Below, in pieces: positions 51,488 to 59,847 of a stretch of DNA of 64,000 nucleotides. Origin of the DNA: Vulcanimicrobiota bacterium (GTDB taxonomy: Bacteria > Vulcanimicrobiota > Xenobia > Xenobiales > JADMJV01); contig JAHBVR010000014.1 in NCBI GenBank assembly GCA_019637395.1, forward strand, positions 186,001 through 250,000. Reading direction: 5' to 3'. The translations under genes and the position numbers were made by a program. Positions within the stretch are counted from its first letter, which is position 1. Every line of letters begins with the position of its first letter. Under the pieces are notes generated by a model. That model had not been told where the DNA came from. It was given only the letters and a program-made list of their open reading frames with translations, and ran no database searches.

Positions 51488-52158
51488 TCATTCTGATTTT
51501 CACCATGTTTTCGCTGCTCTTGGGCGGCCTGTTGTTGGGCCTGGCCATCTATCCCAGCGTGCTGTTGCTGGCGCCACTGGCCCAGCACGGCCCGCTCGGC
51601 TTGAGCATGGCCCTGGGAATCGGCTATTTCCTCTCGGGAGCGGCTTTGTTGTTCTGGTGCGCGCTCTTTCACCATCTGCTCTTCATGCATCTCAAGCCCG
51701 GCCGCCACAAGCTTACCTCGCTGCAGGCCTTTCGCTGGGCCAGCGCCTCCTCGCTATACATGCTGGTCAAGTTTACCGTCGGCGACTTCTTCATGATTAC
51801 GCCGTTAGGAACTCTCTACTTAAAAGTGTTGGGCGCCAAAATCGGCAAAAACGTCATGATCAACAGCAAATATCTGCACGACCACGGACTGCTGGAGATC
51901 GGCGACGGCTGCCTGATCGGCGGCGACGCGGTCATGTCGGCCCACGTGGCCGAAGGCGGCAACCTTCTACTGGCTCCTATCAAACTGGGCAAGAACGTGC
52001 TGATCAGCCAGAAAGCCGTGCTCATGCCGGGCGTCGAGGTGGGCGATAACTCCATCGTGGCCGCCGGCGCCATCGTGCTCAAAGACACCAAGATTCCGGC
52101 TAACGAAATCTGGGGCGGGATCCCGGCCAAGTTCCTCAAGGCTCGTCAACCTAAGTAA
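51484..52158 (+). CDS. Membrane-anchored hexapeptide-repeat transferase
   Basis: 224 residues. The N-terminal ~75 residues have two or three hydrophobic segments (LGGLLLGLAIYPSVLLLAPL, LSGAALLFWCALFHHLLF). The C-terminal ~110 residues are a left-handed beta-helix (GAKIGKNVMI, IGDGCLIGGDAVMSAHV, LGKNVLISQKAVLMPGVEVG, AAGAIVLKDTKIPAN, GIPAKFLK) as in acetyltransferases. The acceptor is unknown. Coupled to the deaminase gene by an ATGA overlap and followed directly by glutaminase. Confidence 0.8.
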   Translation: MIILIFTMFSLLLGGLLLGLAIYPSVLLLAPLAQHGPLGLSMALGIGYFLSGAALLFWCALFHHLLFMHLKPGRHKLTSLQAFRWASASSLYMLVKFTVGDFFMITPLGTLYLKVLGAKIGKNVMINSKYLHDHGLLEIGDGCLIGGDAVMSAHVAEGGNLLLAPIKLGKNVLISQKAVLMPGVEVGDNSIVAAGAIVLKDTKIPANEIWGGIPAKFLKARQPK

Positions 52159-53082
52159 ATGCAGGAATTGTTGGATGAGCTGCGGCAGCTCTACCTGCCG
52201 CAGCGCGACGGTAAGCTGGCCGACTACATTCCGGAACTGGCCAAAGCCAACCCCAACCACTTCGCCATCAGCCTGGTGACTCCCGAGGGTGAGGTTTACC
52301 AAACCGGCGACTGCGATCGCAAGTTTACCATTCAATCCATTTCCAAGCCCTTCGTCTATGGCATCGCTTTGGAGGATTACGGCCGCGAAGAGGTGCTGCG
52401 CAGGGTCGGGGTGGAGCCGACCGGCGATCCTTTCAACTCCATCACCCTGGACGAAAAATCCAAGCGCCCGTTCAATCCCATGGTCAACGCGGGCGCCATC
52501 GCCACCAGCAACCTGATCCGGGGGTCCAGCCCGGCCGACCGCTTGAATCGGCTGATGCAGGTTTTCTCCAACTATGTCGGCCACGAAATCGGGGCCGACA
52601 TGTCGGTCTTTCTCTCGGAGCGCAGCACCGGCCACCGCAATCGCGCCATGGCCCACCTGATGCTCAACTTCCAGATGATTGGCAGCAACGTCGAGGAGAT
52701 TCTCGACCTTTATTTTCAGCAGTGCTCACTGCTGGTGACCTCGACCGACCTGGCCTGCATGGCCGCCACTCTGGCCAACGGAGGCGTCAATCCCCTGACC
52801 GGCCGGCGAGCCCTGGCCAACGAATATGTACGCGACCTGCTCTCGGTGATGTTCACCTGCGGACTCTATGATTTTTCCGGAGAATGGGCCTACCGGGTGG
52901 GCTTGCCGGCCAAAAGCGGAGTGGGCGGGGGCATGCTGGCAGTGGCCCCCGGCAAGCTGGGCATCGGCATCTACAGTCCCCTGCTGGATGAGCGCGGCAC
53001 CAGCGTGCGCGCCATCCAGGTCTGCCAGGAGCTCTCGTCCAGACTGGGATTGCACCTCTTTGACGTTCCGTTCACGCTCTAG
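52159..53082 (+). CDS. glsA: Glutaminase
   Basis: 307 residues of the serine-dependent, beta-lactamase-like glutaminase family (glutamine to glutamate plus ammonia). The catalytic S-x-x-K is SISK (60-63), with [11 protein letters not shown] and [10 protein letters not shown] as further conserved blocks. Length is typical of bacterial GlsA. It starts immediately after the transferase stop, so these three enzymes are one operon. Confidence 0.95.
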   Translation: MQELLDELRQLYLPQRDGKLADYIPELAKANPNHFAISLVTPEGEVYQTGDCDRKFTIQSISKPFVYGIALEDYGREEVLRRVGVEPTGDPFNSITLDEKSKRPFNPMVNAGAIATSNLIRGSSPADRLNRLMQVFSNYVGHEIGADMSVFLSERSTGHRNRAMAHLMLNFQMIGSNVEEILDLYFQQCSLLVTSTDLACMAATLANGGVNPLTGRRALANEYVRDLLSVMFTCGLYDFSGEWAYRVGLPAKSGVGGGMLAVAPGKLGIGIYSPLLDERGTSVRAIQVCQELSSRLGLHLFDVPFTL

Positions 53083-53122
53083 TCACACCCTGGAAGTCTC
53101 CAGGCCTTACCTTAGACAGGTC

Positions 53123-54139
53123 ATGATCGGAGCGATACACACACAGCGACCCACCTTCACCCCTGGCCCGCGAGCGAGCAAACCCGCCGCGCAGCCCGAC
53201 CAGACGGCCCCGGCCGATTCGATTCAACTGAGCGGAGCGCCCACGCCCTCGCCGGCCCCTCTGGCCCGGAGCGCGCAAGCCACCGCCGCCGCGGTCGCCT
53301 CCCAGAACCAGGGACCGGCCGGTCCGGCTCTCCTCAAGGTGCTCTCGGTCAACATCATGTTTGACAGCGAATCGGGCGTCGACGAGATCGCGCGCATCAT
53401 CGAGGCTACCCAACCCGACCTGATTGGTCTGCAGGAGTCCGCCGCCAGCACCAAGCAATTGGCCGAAAAGTTCGGTATGCACAGCCTGCAGCAGGACAAG
53501 CGCACGGCCCTGCTCAGCCGCTTCCCCATCGAAAAGGTGACGCCCAACAAATACGGGGTCCAGGTGACCCTGGAGAACGGCAAGCAAGTCGGCTTCCTGA
53601 ATGCCCACCTTACTTCATTCCCTTATCAGCCACACCAGTTGCTGCACCTGCCTACCGGCGGCGGCCCCTACCTGAATACCGAAGCCCAGGCCATCGCTTC
53701 GGCCAACAAGACGCGCGGCAAAGAAGTGCGCACTATGATTTCCGAAGCCAACGGTCTGAACTTGCCGGTCATCGCCACCGGTGACTTCAACGAACCGTCC
53801 CACAAGGATTGGACCGAGGCCGCTCACCAGGCCGGCCGCCACCCCATCAAATGCGAATGGCCCGGCTCCCGCCAGTGGGAAGCCGCTGGCTTCACCGATT
53901 CTTACCGCGAGAAATATCCCGATGAGATGGCTCACCCCGGCAATACCTGGACGCCCAACGCCGCCCAGGATGACCCCAAGGAGCACCACGACCGCATCGA
54001 CTACGTGCAATATCGCGGCGAAGGACTGAAGCTGAAAGACATCCAGATCGTGGGCGAAAAGCCGGAATTCGCCGACATCGTGGTCAGTCCGTATCCTACC
54101 GACCACCGGGCGCTGCTGGCCACCTTCGAGGTCGGTTAG
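53123..54139 (+). CDS. Endonuclease/exonuclease/phosphatase family protein with leader
   Basis: 338 residues from the ATG at 53123. The first ~65 residues are Pro/Ala/Ser/Thr-rich with no signal peptide (MIGAIHTQRPTFTPG). The EEP fold follows: LSVNIMF, LIGLQES (metal-binding Glu), GFLNAHLTSF, ATGDFNEPS (Asp, Asn), HHDRIDYVQY and PTDHRALLATFE (catalytic Asp-His). It may cleave nucleic acid or a phosphodiester lipid. The leader resembles those of other hydrolases in the window. The gene lies 40 bases after glsA. Confidence 0.88.
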   Translation: MIGAIHTQRPTFTPGPRASKPAAQPDQTAPADSIQLSGAPTPSPAPLARSAQATAAAVASQNQGPAGPALLKVLSVNIMFDSESGVDEIARIIEATQPDLIGLQESAASTKQLAEKFGMHSLQQDKRTALLSRFPIEKVTPNKYGVQVTLENGKQVGFLNAHLTSFPYQPHQLLHLPTGGGPYLNTEAQAIASANKTRGKEVRTMISEANGLNLPVIATGDFNEPSHKDWTEAAHQAGRHPIKCEWPGSRQWEAAGFTDSYREKYPDEMAHPGNTWTPNAAQDDPKEHHDRIDYVQYRGEGLKLKDIQIVGEKPEFADIVVSPYPTDHRALLATFEVG

Positions 54140-54149
54140 TCCCGCCCGA

Positions 54150-55418
54150 ATGCCCGACTCTCTCACCCGCATTAACTCCGACCGTCTCTATGCTTCCCTG
54201 GAACAACTCGGCCAGATCGGACGCTACCAGGATGAGGAAACCGGCCTGCAGGGGGTCTGCCGCCTGGCCCTGAGCGCCGAAGACGGCGAGGGGCGCCGAC
54301 TGGTGGTGGGTTGGATGAAGGAACTCGGCCTGGAAGTCCGGGTCGATCGCATCGGCAACGTCTACGCGCGCCGGGCCGGCCGCCGCTCCGACCTGAAACC
54401 GGTAATGCTGGGCTCGCATATCGACTCGGTGCCCACCGCCGGCCGCTTTGACGGCTGCCTGGGCGTGCTGGGCGCCTTGGAGATCGTGCGCACCCTGAAC
54501 GAACAAAAAATCGAGACCCTGCGCCCCATCGAAGTGGCTTTCTTCACCGACGAGGAGGGCTGCCGCTTCGGTACCGACATGCTGGGCAGCGCCGTGGCCT
54601 GTGGACGGCTGACTCTGGATTACGCCTACGGACTCAAGGATCGCGACGGTCTGCGCCTGCGCGACGAACTGGAGAAGATCGGCTTCTTAGGCGACTGCGA
54701 TGAAAAAGTAACCGCACCGCACGCTTATTTGGAATGCCACGTAGAGCAGGGGCCGATCTTGTTCCAGAAGGGTGTGGAAGTGGGGGTGGTCAGCGGCGTG
54801 CAGTCGATTTCCTGGCAGGCCCTGACCATTGTGGGCAAATCCGGTCACGCCGGAGCCACACCCATGGATCTGCGCGCCGACGCGGGAGTGGCCGCTTCTA
54901 TGATCAATCTCAAACTACGCGAGATGATCGCCACCGGCCACTATGGAGAAATGCGCGCCACCATGGGAGCCATCACACTCCTGCCGGGTCTGGTCAATAT
55001 CGTGCCCGGCAAAGTGGAAGCCACCGTGGATTTACGCAATCCCAGCAATGAACTGATGCAGAAATCCGAGACCGACTTGCTGGCCTACTATGAAGAAGTG
55101 CAAAAACGCGAAAAAGTCGAGATTCGCTGGCGCCAGACGGCGCGCACGCCGGCCGTGCCCTTCAGCGGGCGCCTGCAGCAGCGCATCGCGGCCGCCGCCG
55201 AGCGGGCCGGCCTGAGCCACCAGTCGATTATCGCCGGCGCCGGCCACGACGCTCAGGAATTCGCCGCCATCTGCCCGGCCGCCATGGTCTTCTGTCCCGG
55301 CGAGTATGACGGCATCAGCCACAACCCCCGCGAGTTTTCCACTCCCAAGCAATGCTCCGACGGGATCAACGTGATGCTTGACGTGCTGCTGCAACTGGCC
55401 GACCAGGAGGACGCCTAG
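54150..55418 (+). CDS. M20-family amidohydrolase (N-carbamoyl amino acid / allantoate type)
   Basis: 422 residues. GSHIDSVPTAGRFDGCLGVLG carries metal-ligand His/Asp residues, and FFTDEEGCRFG the catalytic and ligand Glu pair; the dimerisation domain contains SGHAGATPMDLRADAG, and AGHDAQEFA and SHNPREFS lie near the end. This is the pattern of HyuC/AmaB, allantoate amidohydrolase and yeast-type beta-ureidopropionase. Neighbouring nitrilase suggests pyrimidine or carbamoyl-amino-acid breakdown. It starts 10 bases after the preceding gene. Confidence 0.92.
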   Translation: MPDSLTRINSDRLYASLEQLGQIGRYQDEETGLQGVCRLALSAEDGEGRRLVVGWMKELGLEVRVDRIGNVYARRAGRRSDLKPVMLGSHIDSVPTAGRFDGCLGVLGALEIVRTLNEQKIETLRPIEVAFFTDEEGCRFGTDMLGSAVACGRLTLDYAYGLKDRDGLRLRDELEKIGFLGDCDEKVTAPHAYLECHVEQGPILFQKGVEVGVVSGVQSISWQALTIVGKSGHAGATPMDLRADAGVAASMINLKLREMIATGHYGEMRATMGAITLLPGLVNIVPGKVEATVDLRNPSNELMQKSETDLLAYYEEVQKREKVEIRWRQTARTPAVPFSGRLQQRIAAAAERAGLSHQSIIAGAGHDAQEFAAICPAAMVFCPGEYDGISHNPREFSTPKQCSDGINVMLDVLLQLADQEDA

Positions 55419-56321
55419 ATGCCCCGCCGGGTGGTGCGCGCCGCGCTGACCGAAACCAGCAACGCCTATGCGCATATGCCCGAAACTGTGGAAGAACTCG
55501 GCTCTCTCAAGGATAAGCTGGAGGACATTCGCAAAGCCAATGTCGAGCATCACATCGAACTGATGGAGGCGGCCCGGGCTCAGGGCGTGCAGGTCATCTG
55601 CTTTGGCGAACTCTTTCCGGCCCCTTACTTCGCGCTGGGCACCGACCCGATGTGGATTCCTCTGGCCGAGGACGCCCGGACGGGTAAGACCGTGACCGAA
55701 CTGCGCGAGGCAGCCCGCCGTCTGGGCCTGATCGTGGTCGCTCCCATTTACGAAAGAGATGGCGAGAAACGCTTCAATACGGCCGTGGTCCTCGACGAAA
55801 AGGGCGAATACCTGGGCAAGTTTCGCAAGGCCCACATTCCCTTCGGCGGCAATGAGCAGGGCTCGTTCCACGAGAATTTCTACTACGGGCGCAGCGACTC
55901 GGACCCGTTGTTTCCCGTGTTCGCCACCTCGGTGGGCAAAATCGGCGTGGCCATCTGCTATGACCGGCATTTCTATTACGTGATGCCGAGTCTGGCTCGC
56001 CAGGGAGCCGAGCTGATCTTCAGCCCGGCCATCACCTTCGGCTCCAAGTCACAGCGCATGTGGCACCTGGAATTCCCCACCGACGCGGCCCGCTTCAACG
56101 TCTTCATCGGCGGATCCAACCGTAAAGGCAGCGAAAAACCCTGGAACCAACCATACTTTGGGGAAAGCTACTTCGTCGGCCCCAACGGCCTGTGCGCCAA
56201 CCTCAGCACCCATCCCAACCTGGTCATCGCCGACATCGACCTGACCACCCTGAGCGAGCCCGACCCCTCCGGCTGGAACCTCCCCCGCGACACCCGCAAA
56301 GAGTGCTCCGTCTCGGGATAG
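55419..56321 (+). CDS. Nitrilase-superfamily N-carbamoyl hydrolase (beta-ureidopropionase-like)
   Basis: 300 residues with the complete Glu-Lys-Cys triad: Glu64 ([10 protein letters not shown]), Lys137 (FRKAHIPF) and Cys180 ([10 protein letters not shown]). The family member closest in motif wording is beta-ureidopropionase or N-carbamoylputrescine amidase. It follows the M20 gene with no gap, so two structurally unrelated enzymes with potentially the same carbamoyl-hydrolysing chemistry are co-transcribed. Confidence 0.92.
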   Translation: MPRRVVRAALTETSNAYAHMPETVEELGSLKDKLEDIRKANVEHHIELMEAARAQGVQVICFGELFPAPYFALGTDPMWIPLAEDARTGKTVTELREAARRLGLIVVAPIYERDGEKRFNTAVVLDEKGEYLGKFRKAHIPFGGNEQGSFHENFYYGRSDSDPLFPVFATSVGKIGVAICYDRHFYYVMPSLARQGAELIFSPAITFGSKSQRMWHLEFPTDAARFNVFIGGSNRKGSEKPWNQPYFGESYFVGPNGLCANLSTHPNLVIADIDLTTLSEPDPSGWNLPRDTRKECSVSG

Positions 56322-56371
56322 CCTTCGGCGCATGAGCCCAGTCCCGGGGGCACCACCTGTGGCGGCCCCGC

Positions 56372-57076
56372 TCAGCCCGGCAGCCGCGCCAGGGCCTGCT
56401 CCACCTGGGCCGCATAGCCGCCGCCAAAGAGGTGGACATGCACCAGCAGAGGATAGAGTTGGTAGAGGGGGATGCGCTCTGTGTAGCCGGCACTCAAGGG
56501 AAAGGCTTCCGCGTAGCTGGCCCAGACGCGCGGGCCAAAACCGCCGAAAAGGCGCATCATGGCCAGGTCGACTTCGCGGTGGCCGACGTAGACGGCCGGA
56601 TCGATCAGGCAGGGTTCGCCGGCCGGACCGACCAGAACGTTGCCGGCCCACAGGTCGCCGTGAAGCCGGGATAGCCCCTCGTCGGGGAGCCAGCCGGGCA
56701 GAACCGCAAAAAGCCGCTCAAAGCGGTCGCGCCACCGGTCCAGCAGCAGCGGACGCAATCGGCGCTCGATATAAAACTCGCACCAGCCCGCACAGGTCCG
56801 GTTAACCTGGGGAAGGGTGCCCACGAAGTTGTCGCGTTCCAGGCCCGGGGGCCCGCCGGTCCGGTGCAGCTCGGCCAGCCCACGGCCCAGGCGCTCCTCA
56901 TAATCGGGGACGGCTGGAGCCGACTCCAGCCATTCCATCAACAAAAAGTCGGGCCCGACCTCCAGCACCTCGGGCACACGCAAGCTTGTGGCTGCCCGCA
57001 ACCACTCGAGTCCATGGGCTTCGGCGGCGAAAAAATCGGGCGGGACTCCCGGGCGGGTCTTGCGATGGGTTTTCAA
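56372..57076 (-). CDS. Fructosamine-kinase-family protein kinase-like enzyme
   Basis: 234 residues from a TTG at 57076 that overlaps the stop of the phosphatase gene. Motifs: FLLMEWLE, LHGDLWAGNVLV (catalytic loop) and LIDPAVYVGHREVDLAMM (metal-binding Asp). Slightly short at the N-terminus relative to family members, so the Lys-containing start may be poorly conserved. Bacterial members are ribulosamine/erythrulosamine 3-kinases that phosphorylate sugars attached to protein lysines, starting deglycation. Confidence 0.88.
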   Translation of the reverse strand: MKTHRKTRPGVPPDFFAAEAHGLEWLRAATSLRVPEVLEVGPDFLLMEWLESAPAVPDYEERLGRGLAELHRTGGPPGLERDNFVGTLPQVNRTCAGWCEFYIERRLRPLLLDRWRDRFERLFAVLPGWLPDEGLSRLHGDLWAGNVLVGPAGEPCLIDPAVYVGHREVDLAMMRLFGGFGPRVWASYAEAFPLSAGYTERIPLYQLYPLLVHVHLFGGGYAAQVEQALARLPG

Positions 57077-57537
57077 AATCGGTGCTGTTGAGCCAGATGA
57101 TCCAACAAACCCTGGCAGGCGGCAAAACACTGATCAAGCACGACCTCGAAGCCGCGCTCGCCTCCGTAGTAAGGGTCGGGAACGCTGCTGCCCTGGGGCG
57201 AGGCCGGGTCGAAATCGCGCAGCAGGTGCACTTTTTCGCCACCCAGCCGCTTGAGCGCCTCCAGGTTGGACGTGTCCATGGCCAGCACATAGTCGAAGCG
57301 CGCGAAGTCAGCCCGCTGGAACTGGCGGGCCCGGCTGGGCAGATCCACCCCGCGCCGGCGGGCGGCTTGAGCCGAGCGCTGGTCGGCTGGTTCGCCGATG
57401 TGATAGCCGCCGGTGCCGGCGCTGTCCACCTCGATCCGATCGCTCAGACCGCGTTGCCGGATCAGGTGGATCATCACGCCCTCGGCCGTCGGAGAACGGC
57501 AAATGTTGCCCAAACAGACGAAGCAGAGGCGAATCAA
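57073..57537 (-). CDS. Low-molecular-weight protein-tyrosine-phosphatase-type enzyme
   Basis: 154 residues, the usual LMW-PTP length. The P-loop is CLGNICRSP with Cys8 and Arg14, and the general acid lies in DPYYGG. It overlaps the fructosamine-kinase gene by 4 bases. LMW phosphatases of this type have been shown in other organisms to dephosphorylate ribulosamine 5-phosphates, so the pair fits protein repair better than tyrosine signalling here. Confidence 0.93.
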   Translation of the reverse strand: MIRLCFVCLGNICRSPTAEGVMIHLIRQRGLSDRIEVDSAGTGGYHIGEPADQRSAQAARRRGVDLPSRARQFQRADFARFDYVLAMDTSNLEALKRLGGEKVHLLRDFDPASPQGSSVPDPYYGGERGFEVVLDQCFAACQGLLDHLAQQHRF

Positions 57538-57613
57538 TGACCGGCCTCCAAGACCAGAGCCTCGGAGCCGTCCACGCTCACGGAGTTCGGAATGAATACC
57601 CAGCTAAATTTCT

Positions 57614-58261
57614 TCATCCTGTCGGGGACCGTTCGTGTGAAGGTCCCCGGTCCCTTCGGGGGAACGCTCCCCGCCTTATAAACGCCAGCTCGGCGAAAAG
57701 CAGCGTGGGAATCCAGCTCAGCCAGCTGATCCAGGGGTAGACCAGTTCAAAAGGCAGGCCGGCCCGCATGGCCAGCGCCAGATAGAGTCGCACCAGCACG
57801 GCGCCAAAAGTGAGCGCATAGTTGCGCACCATGTGCCGCTCGTGATCGGCAAACCGGCCTTGCAGCGCCGCCCGGTAGGCTTCGGTGCCGCTGCCCAGCC
57901 AGAACACGGCCATCACCGAGAAGCCCAACTGGGCCGGCGGCCCGCCGTAGGCCATGAAACCCATGGCCAAGCCCGTCGGAGCGGCCACCGCCACCCCACT
58001 AAGATAAGCAATTCCCGCCGCCCGATGCAGGCGGCGGGCGCGCCGGCGCAGCCAGGGCCAGAACTGGAAAGGCCCGATGGCCAGAGCCAATACCGCTCCG
58101 ACCGCGTGGCAGCGCACCATGGTCAGGTGGGCCAGGTACTTATCGTAGAAATAAGGCCCGAAGGCAACCGGGTCTCCGTAGACGTAGTTGCAGGAACCGA
58201 CCGCCGTGAGCAGGGCCAGATAAGTCATCAGGCCCCAGCCGATCCAGGCCAGACGCTTCAA
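57614..58261 (-). CDS. DUF2306-like membrane protein
   Basis: 215 residues with about six membrane segments (WGLMTYLALLTAVGSCNYVY, AVGAVLALAIGPFQFWPWLR, GIAYLSGVAVAAPTGLAMGF, FSVMAVFWLGSGTEAY, TFGAVLVRLYLALAM, WISWLSWIPTLLFAEL). RARRLHRAAGIAY and FADHERHMVRNYALT match the DUF2306 pattern with conserved His residues. No function is established. Its start overlaps the upstream gene (ATGA). Confidence 0.78.
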   Translation of the reverse strand: MKRLAWIGWGLMTYLALLTAVGSCNYVYGDPVAFGPYFYDKYLAHLTMVRCHAVGAVLALAIGPFQFWPWLRRRARRLHRAAGIAYLSGVAVAAPTGLAMGFMAYGGPPAQLGFSVMAVFWLGSGTEAYRAALQGRFADHERHMVRNYALTFGAVLVRLYLALAMRAGLPFELVYPWISWLSWIPTLLFAELAFIRRGAFPRRDRGPSHERSPTG

Positions 58262-58536
58262 GGAGCGGTCTGTTTTTGCCCGACCACCGGAGTGCGGTGG
58301 GGCGAAGCGGGCGGATAAATCCCGCGGCCGAAGGAGGGACGGCGCGGCAATACGATCTGAGGTTGGGACGAGATCAGCGGCTCGATGATCGGAGTGGCCG
58401 TGCTACTCGGGCTGGCGGTCACTTCGGGAGTAGGTGAGGGAGTCGGACTGGCCAGCACCACCGTGAATTGGGCCGCCAGGGCTACCGCCCCCAAGAGAAG
58501 CAATAACGTGAGCAAGTTGGATCGATTTGTGCGCAT
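58258..58536 (-). CDS. Short secreted Ser/Thr/Pro-rich protein
   Basis: 92 residues: a hydrophobic N-terminal segment (LLTLLLLLGAVALAAQFTVV), then a low-complexity tail (SPTPSPTPEVTASPSSTATP) with basic residues at the end. Likely exported or membrane-anchored. No family. It overlaps the DUF2306-like gene by 4 bases. Confidence 0.5.
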   Translation of the reverse strand: MRTNRSNLLTLLLLLGAVALAAQFTVVLASPTPSPTPEVTASPSSTATPIIEPLISSQPQIVLPRRPSFGRGIYPPASPHRTPVVGQKQTAP

Positions 58537-58573
58537 AGCCCCCCTGTCGTGCTCCGTAATTGCTTATTCCCCT

Positions 58574-59254
58574 TTATAAGGCTTGGGTCGCGTAGAAGGC
58601 GCTCAGGCTGGCCACGGCGCCCATCGAGAGGGGCCTGGCGGGCGGCTCCTTGGAGTCGTCTCCGTAGAGTTCCCACATCACCGGCAGCAGGCTCAGGCTC
58701 TCGGGCAGGCTGCCTTTGCACATCAAGTCGCCATCTTTGCCGCGTCGCGTCATTTGCAGGCGGAAGTTCTCGCCGCCGCTCTTGCCGCGCAATTCGATAT
58801 GGCCGCCCGGCTTGCGATCGACCGTCAGGCTGATACGCTGGCCGTCGCAGGTAATGGCCACATTTTCGTCCCCTTCTTCGTTGGTGCGGGTGGCGGTGGC
58901 CTTGATGCGAGTGCCGGCCGTCTCGGTGACGCCGCTGGCCGGATTCTGATCGAGCGTCATTTTGGCTTTGTTAATGAACAAAGTGGCGTCGCCCTCGACC
59001 GGCTCCTGTTCCCAGTTCCCCTTGAAGTCGGTGCCCACCAGGCGGCCGAAGACGGCGTGGCCGTTCTCGGAAAAGGCGCTGTTGATGCGCAGCGTGGTCG
59101 GAAGGCTGTTCTGTTCGCCTTCAATGTAGGCATCGCCGGGTTCGGGACCTTTCCAGACATTGACGTCGTGAACCTGATTTCCCATCTTCCCGTGAATGCG
59201 TGCGTTGCCGGATCCATGCCGGTCGATTGTCATGTTTACGCTGAGGTTGCTCAT
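58574..59254 (-). CDS. Beta-rich protein of unknown function
   Basis: 226 residues without signal peptide, made of alternating short strands (SVNMTIDRHGSGNARIHGK, DATLFINKAKMTLDQ, ISLTVDRKPGGHIELRG, FRLQMTRRGKDG). It ends with a short hydrophobic helix (LSMGAVASLSAFYATQAL). No motif recognised; the strand-turn pattern resembles beta-barrel or lipocalin-like folds. Confidence 0.55.
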   Translation of the reverse strand: MSNLSVNMTIDRHGSGNARIHGKMGNQVHDVNVWKGPEPGDAYIEGEQNSLPTTLRINSAFSENGHAVFGRLVGTDFKGNWEQEPVEGDATLFINKAKMTLDQNPASGVTETAGTRIKATATRTNEEGDENVAITCDGQRISLTVDRKPGGHIELRGKSGGENFRLQMTRRGKDGDLMCKGSLPESLSLLPVMWELYGDDSKEPPARPLSMGAVASLSAFYATQAL

Positions 59255-59299
59255 GCGGCCATCCTAATCCAGGCTGCTTGCAAGAGTGTTGCTAAAGTT

Positions 59300-59580
59300 C
59301 TACATCTTCGACTGATTTTTGATGAAAACCAGCACGGCTTCCACATTGCCCTGACGCTCGACCGAGATCAGTTGTTTGAGCACTTCCTTGGCTGGTTGGC
59401 TGACATTCGGATTGCGCAACGTTTTCGCATTCAGATTCTGCCACTGCACACCCCAGGCCCAGGCCAGACTGTGGAAGGTCCGGACCGGCGGGTTGCCGCT
59501 CTCGATGTTGAATACGTAGCGGCCGGTGCTGCTGCCCTGGCCCTTGGTATAGCGAACCCAGGCAACTGCGTCCCCCCGCG
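59300..59580 (-). pseudogene. 3' coding remnant of unknown gene
   Basis: A minus-strand frame without start reads DAVAWVRYTKGQGSSTGRYV, then TFHSLAWAWGVQWQN and LKQLISVERQGNVEAVLVFI, ending at a TAG at 59300. It looks like the last ~90 residues of a real protein. Truncated at its 5' end where the oxygenase fragment begins on the other strand. Confidence 0.4.
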
Positions 59581-59583
59581 CCG

Positions 59584-59847
59584 ATGTCGGTGGTTTTCTA
59601 CCTCAGCGAAGTGGCTGAAGGAGCGGGTGGGCGCACTCGTTTCGTACGCGACGGCGCCCCTCGGGCAGCGCAATTTCGGCGATTGGACCCGGCTCACGCG
59701 TGACCACGAAGGGAGCCTGGGAGTGCGACCCCAGTTGGGCTCGGCGCTACTTTTCGATCACCGCCCGTGCCACGACGTCGGGTACTACTCCGGCGATAGC
59801 CCTCGCATTATAGGGCGCGGGGACGTGACTTTCGTCAGCTGCGATTG
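59584..59847 (+). pseudogene. Broken 2OG-Fe(II) oxygenase (prolyl-4-hydroxylase type)
   Basis: Frame one reads MSVVFYLSEVAEGAGGRTRF to a stop; the next frame continues NFGDWTRLTRDHEGSLGVRP and GSALLFDHRPCHDVGYYSGD to RGDVTFV. The strand pattern (VxYLxxVxxGGxTxF, then a V-x-P-x-x-G-x-x-L-x-F and an HD/H segment) is the C-terminal half of P4Hc-type 2-oxoglutarate oxygenases. The N-terminal half and the first iron-ligand region are missing, and a frameshift lies near 59675. Confidence 0.6.

Noticed and set aside
57073-57537. Arginine phosphatase (YwlE-type) identity for the LMW phosphatase
   Set aside because: The P-loop alone does not distinguish the substrates, and the overlap with a fructosamine-kinase gene favours sugar-phosphate substrates.
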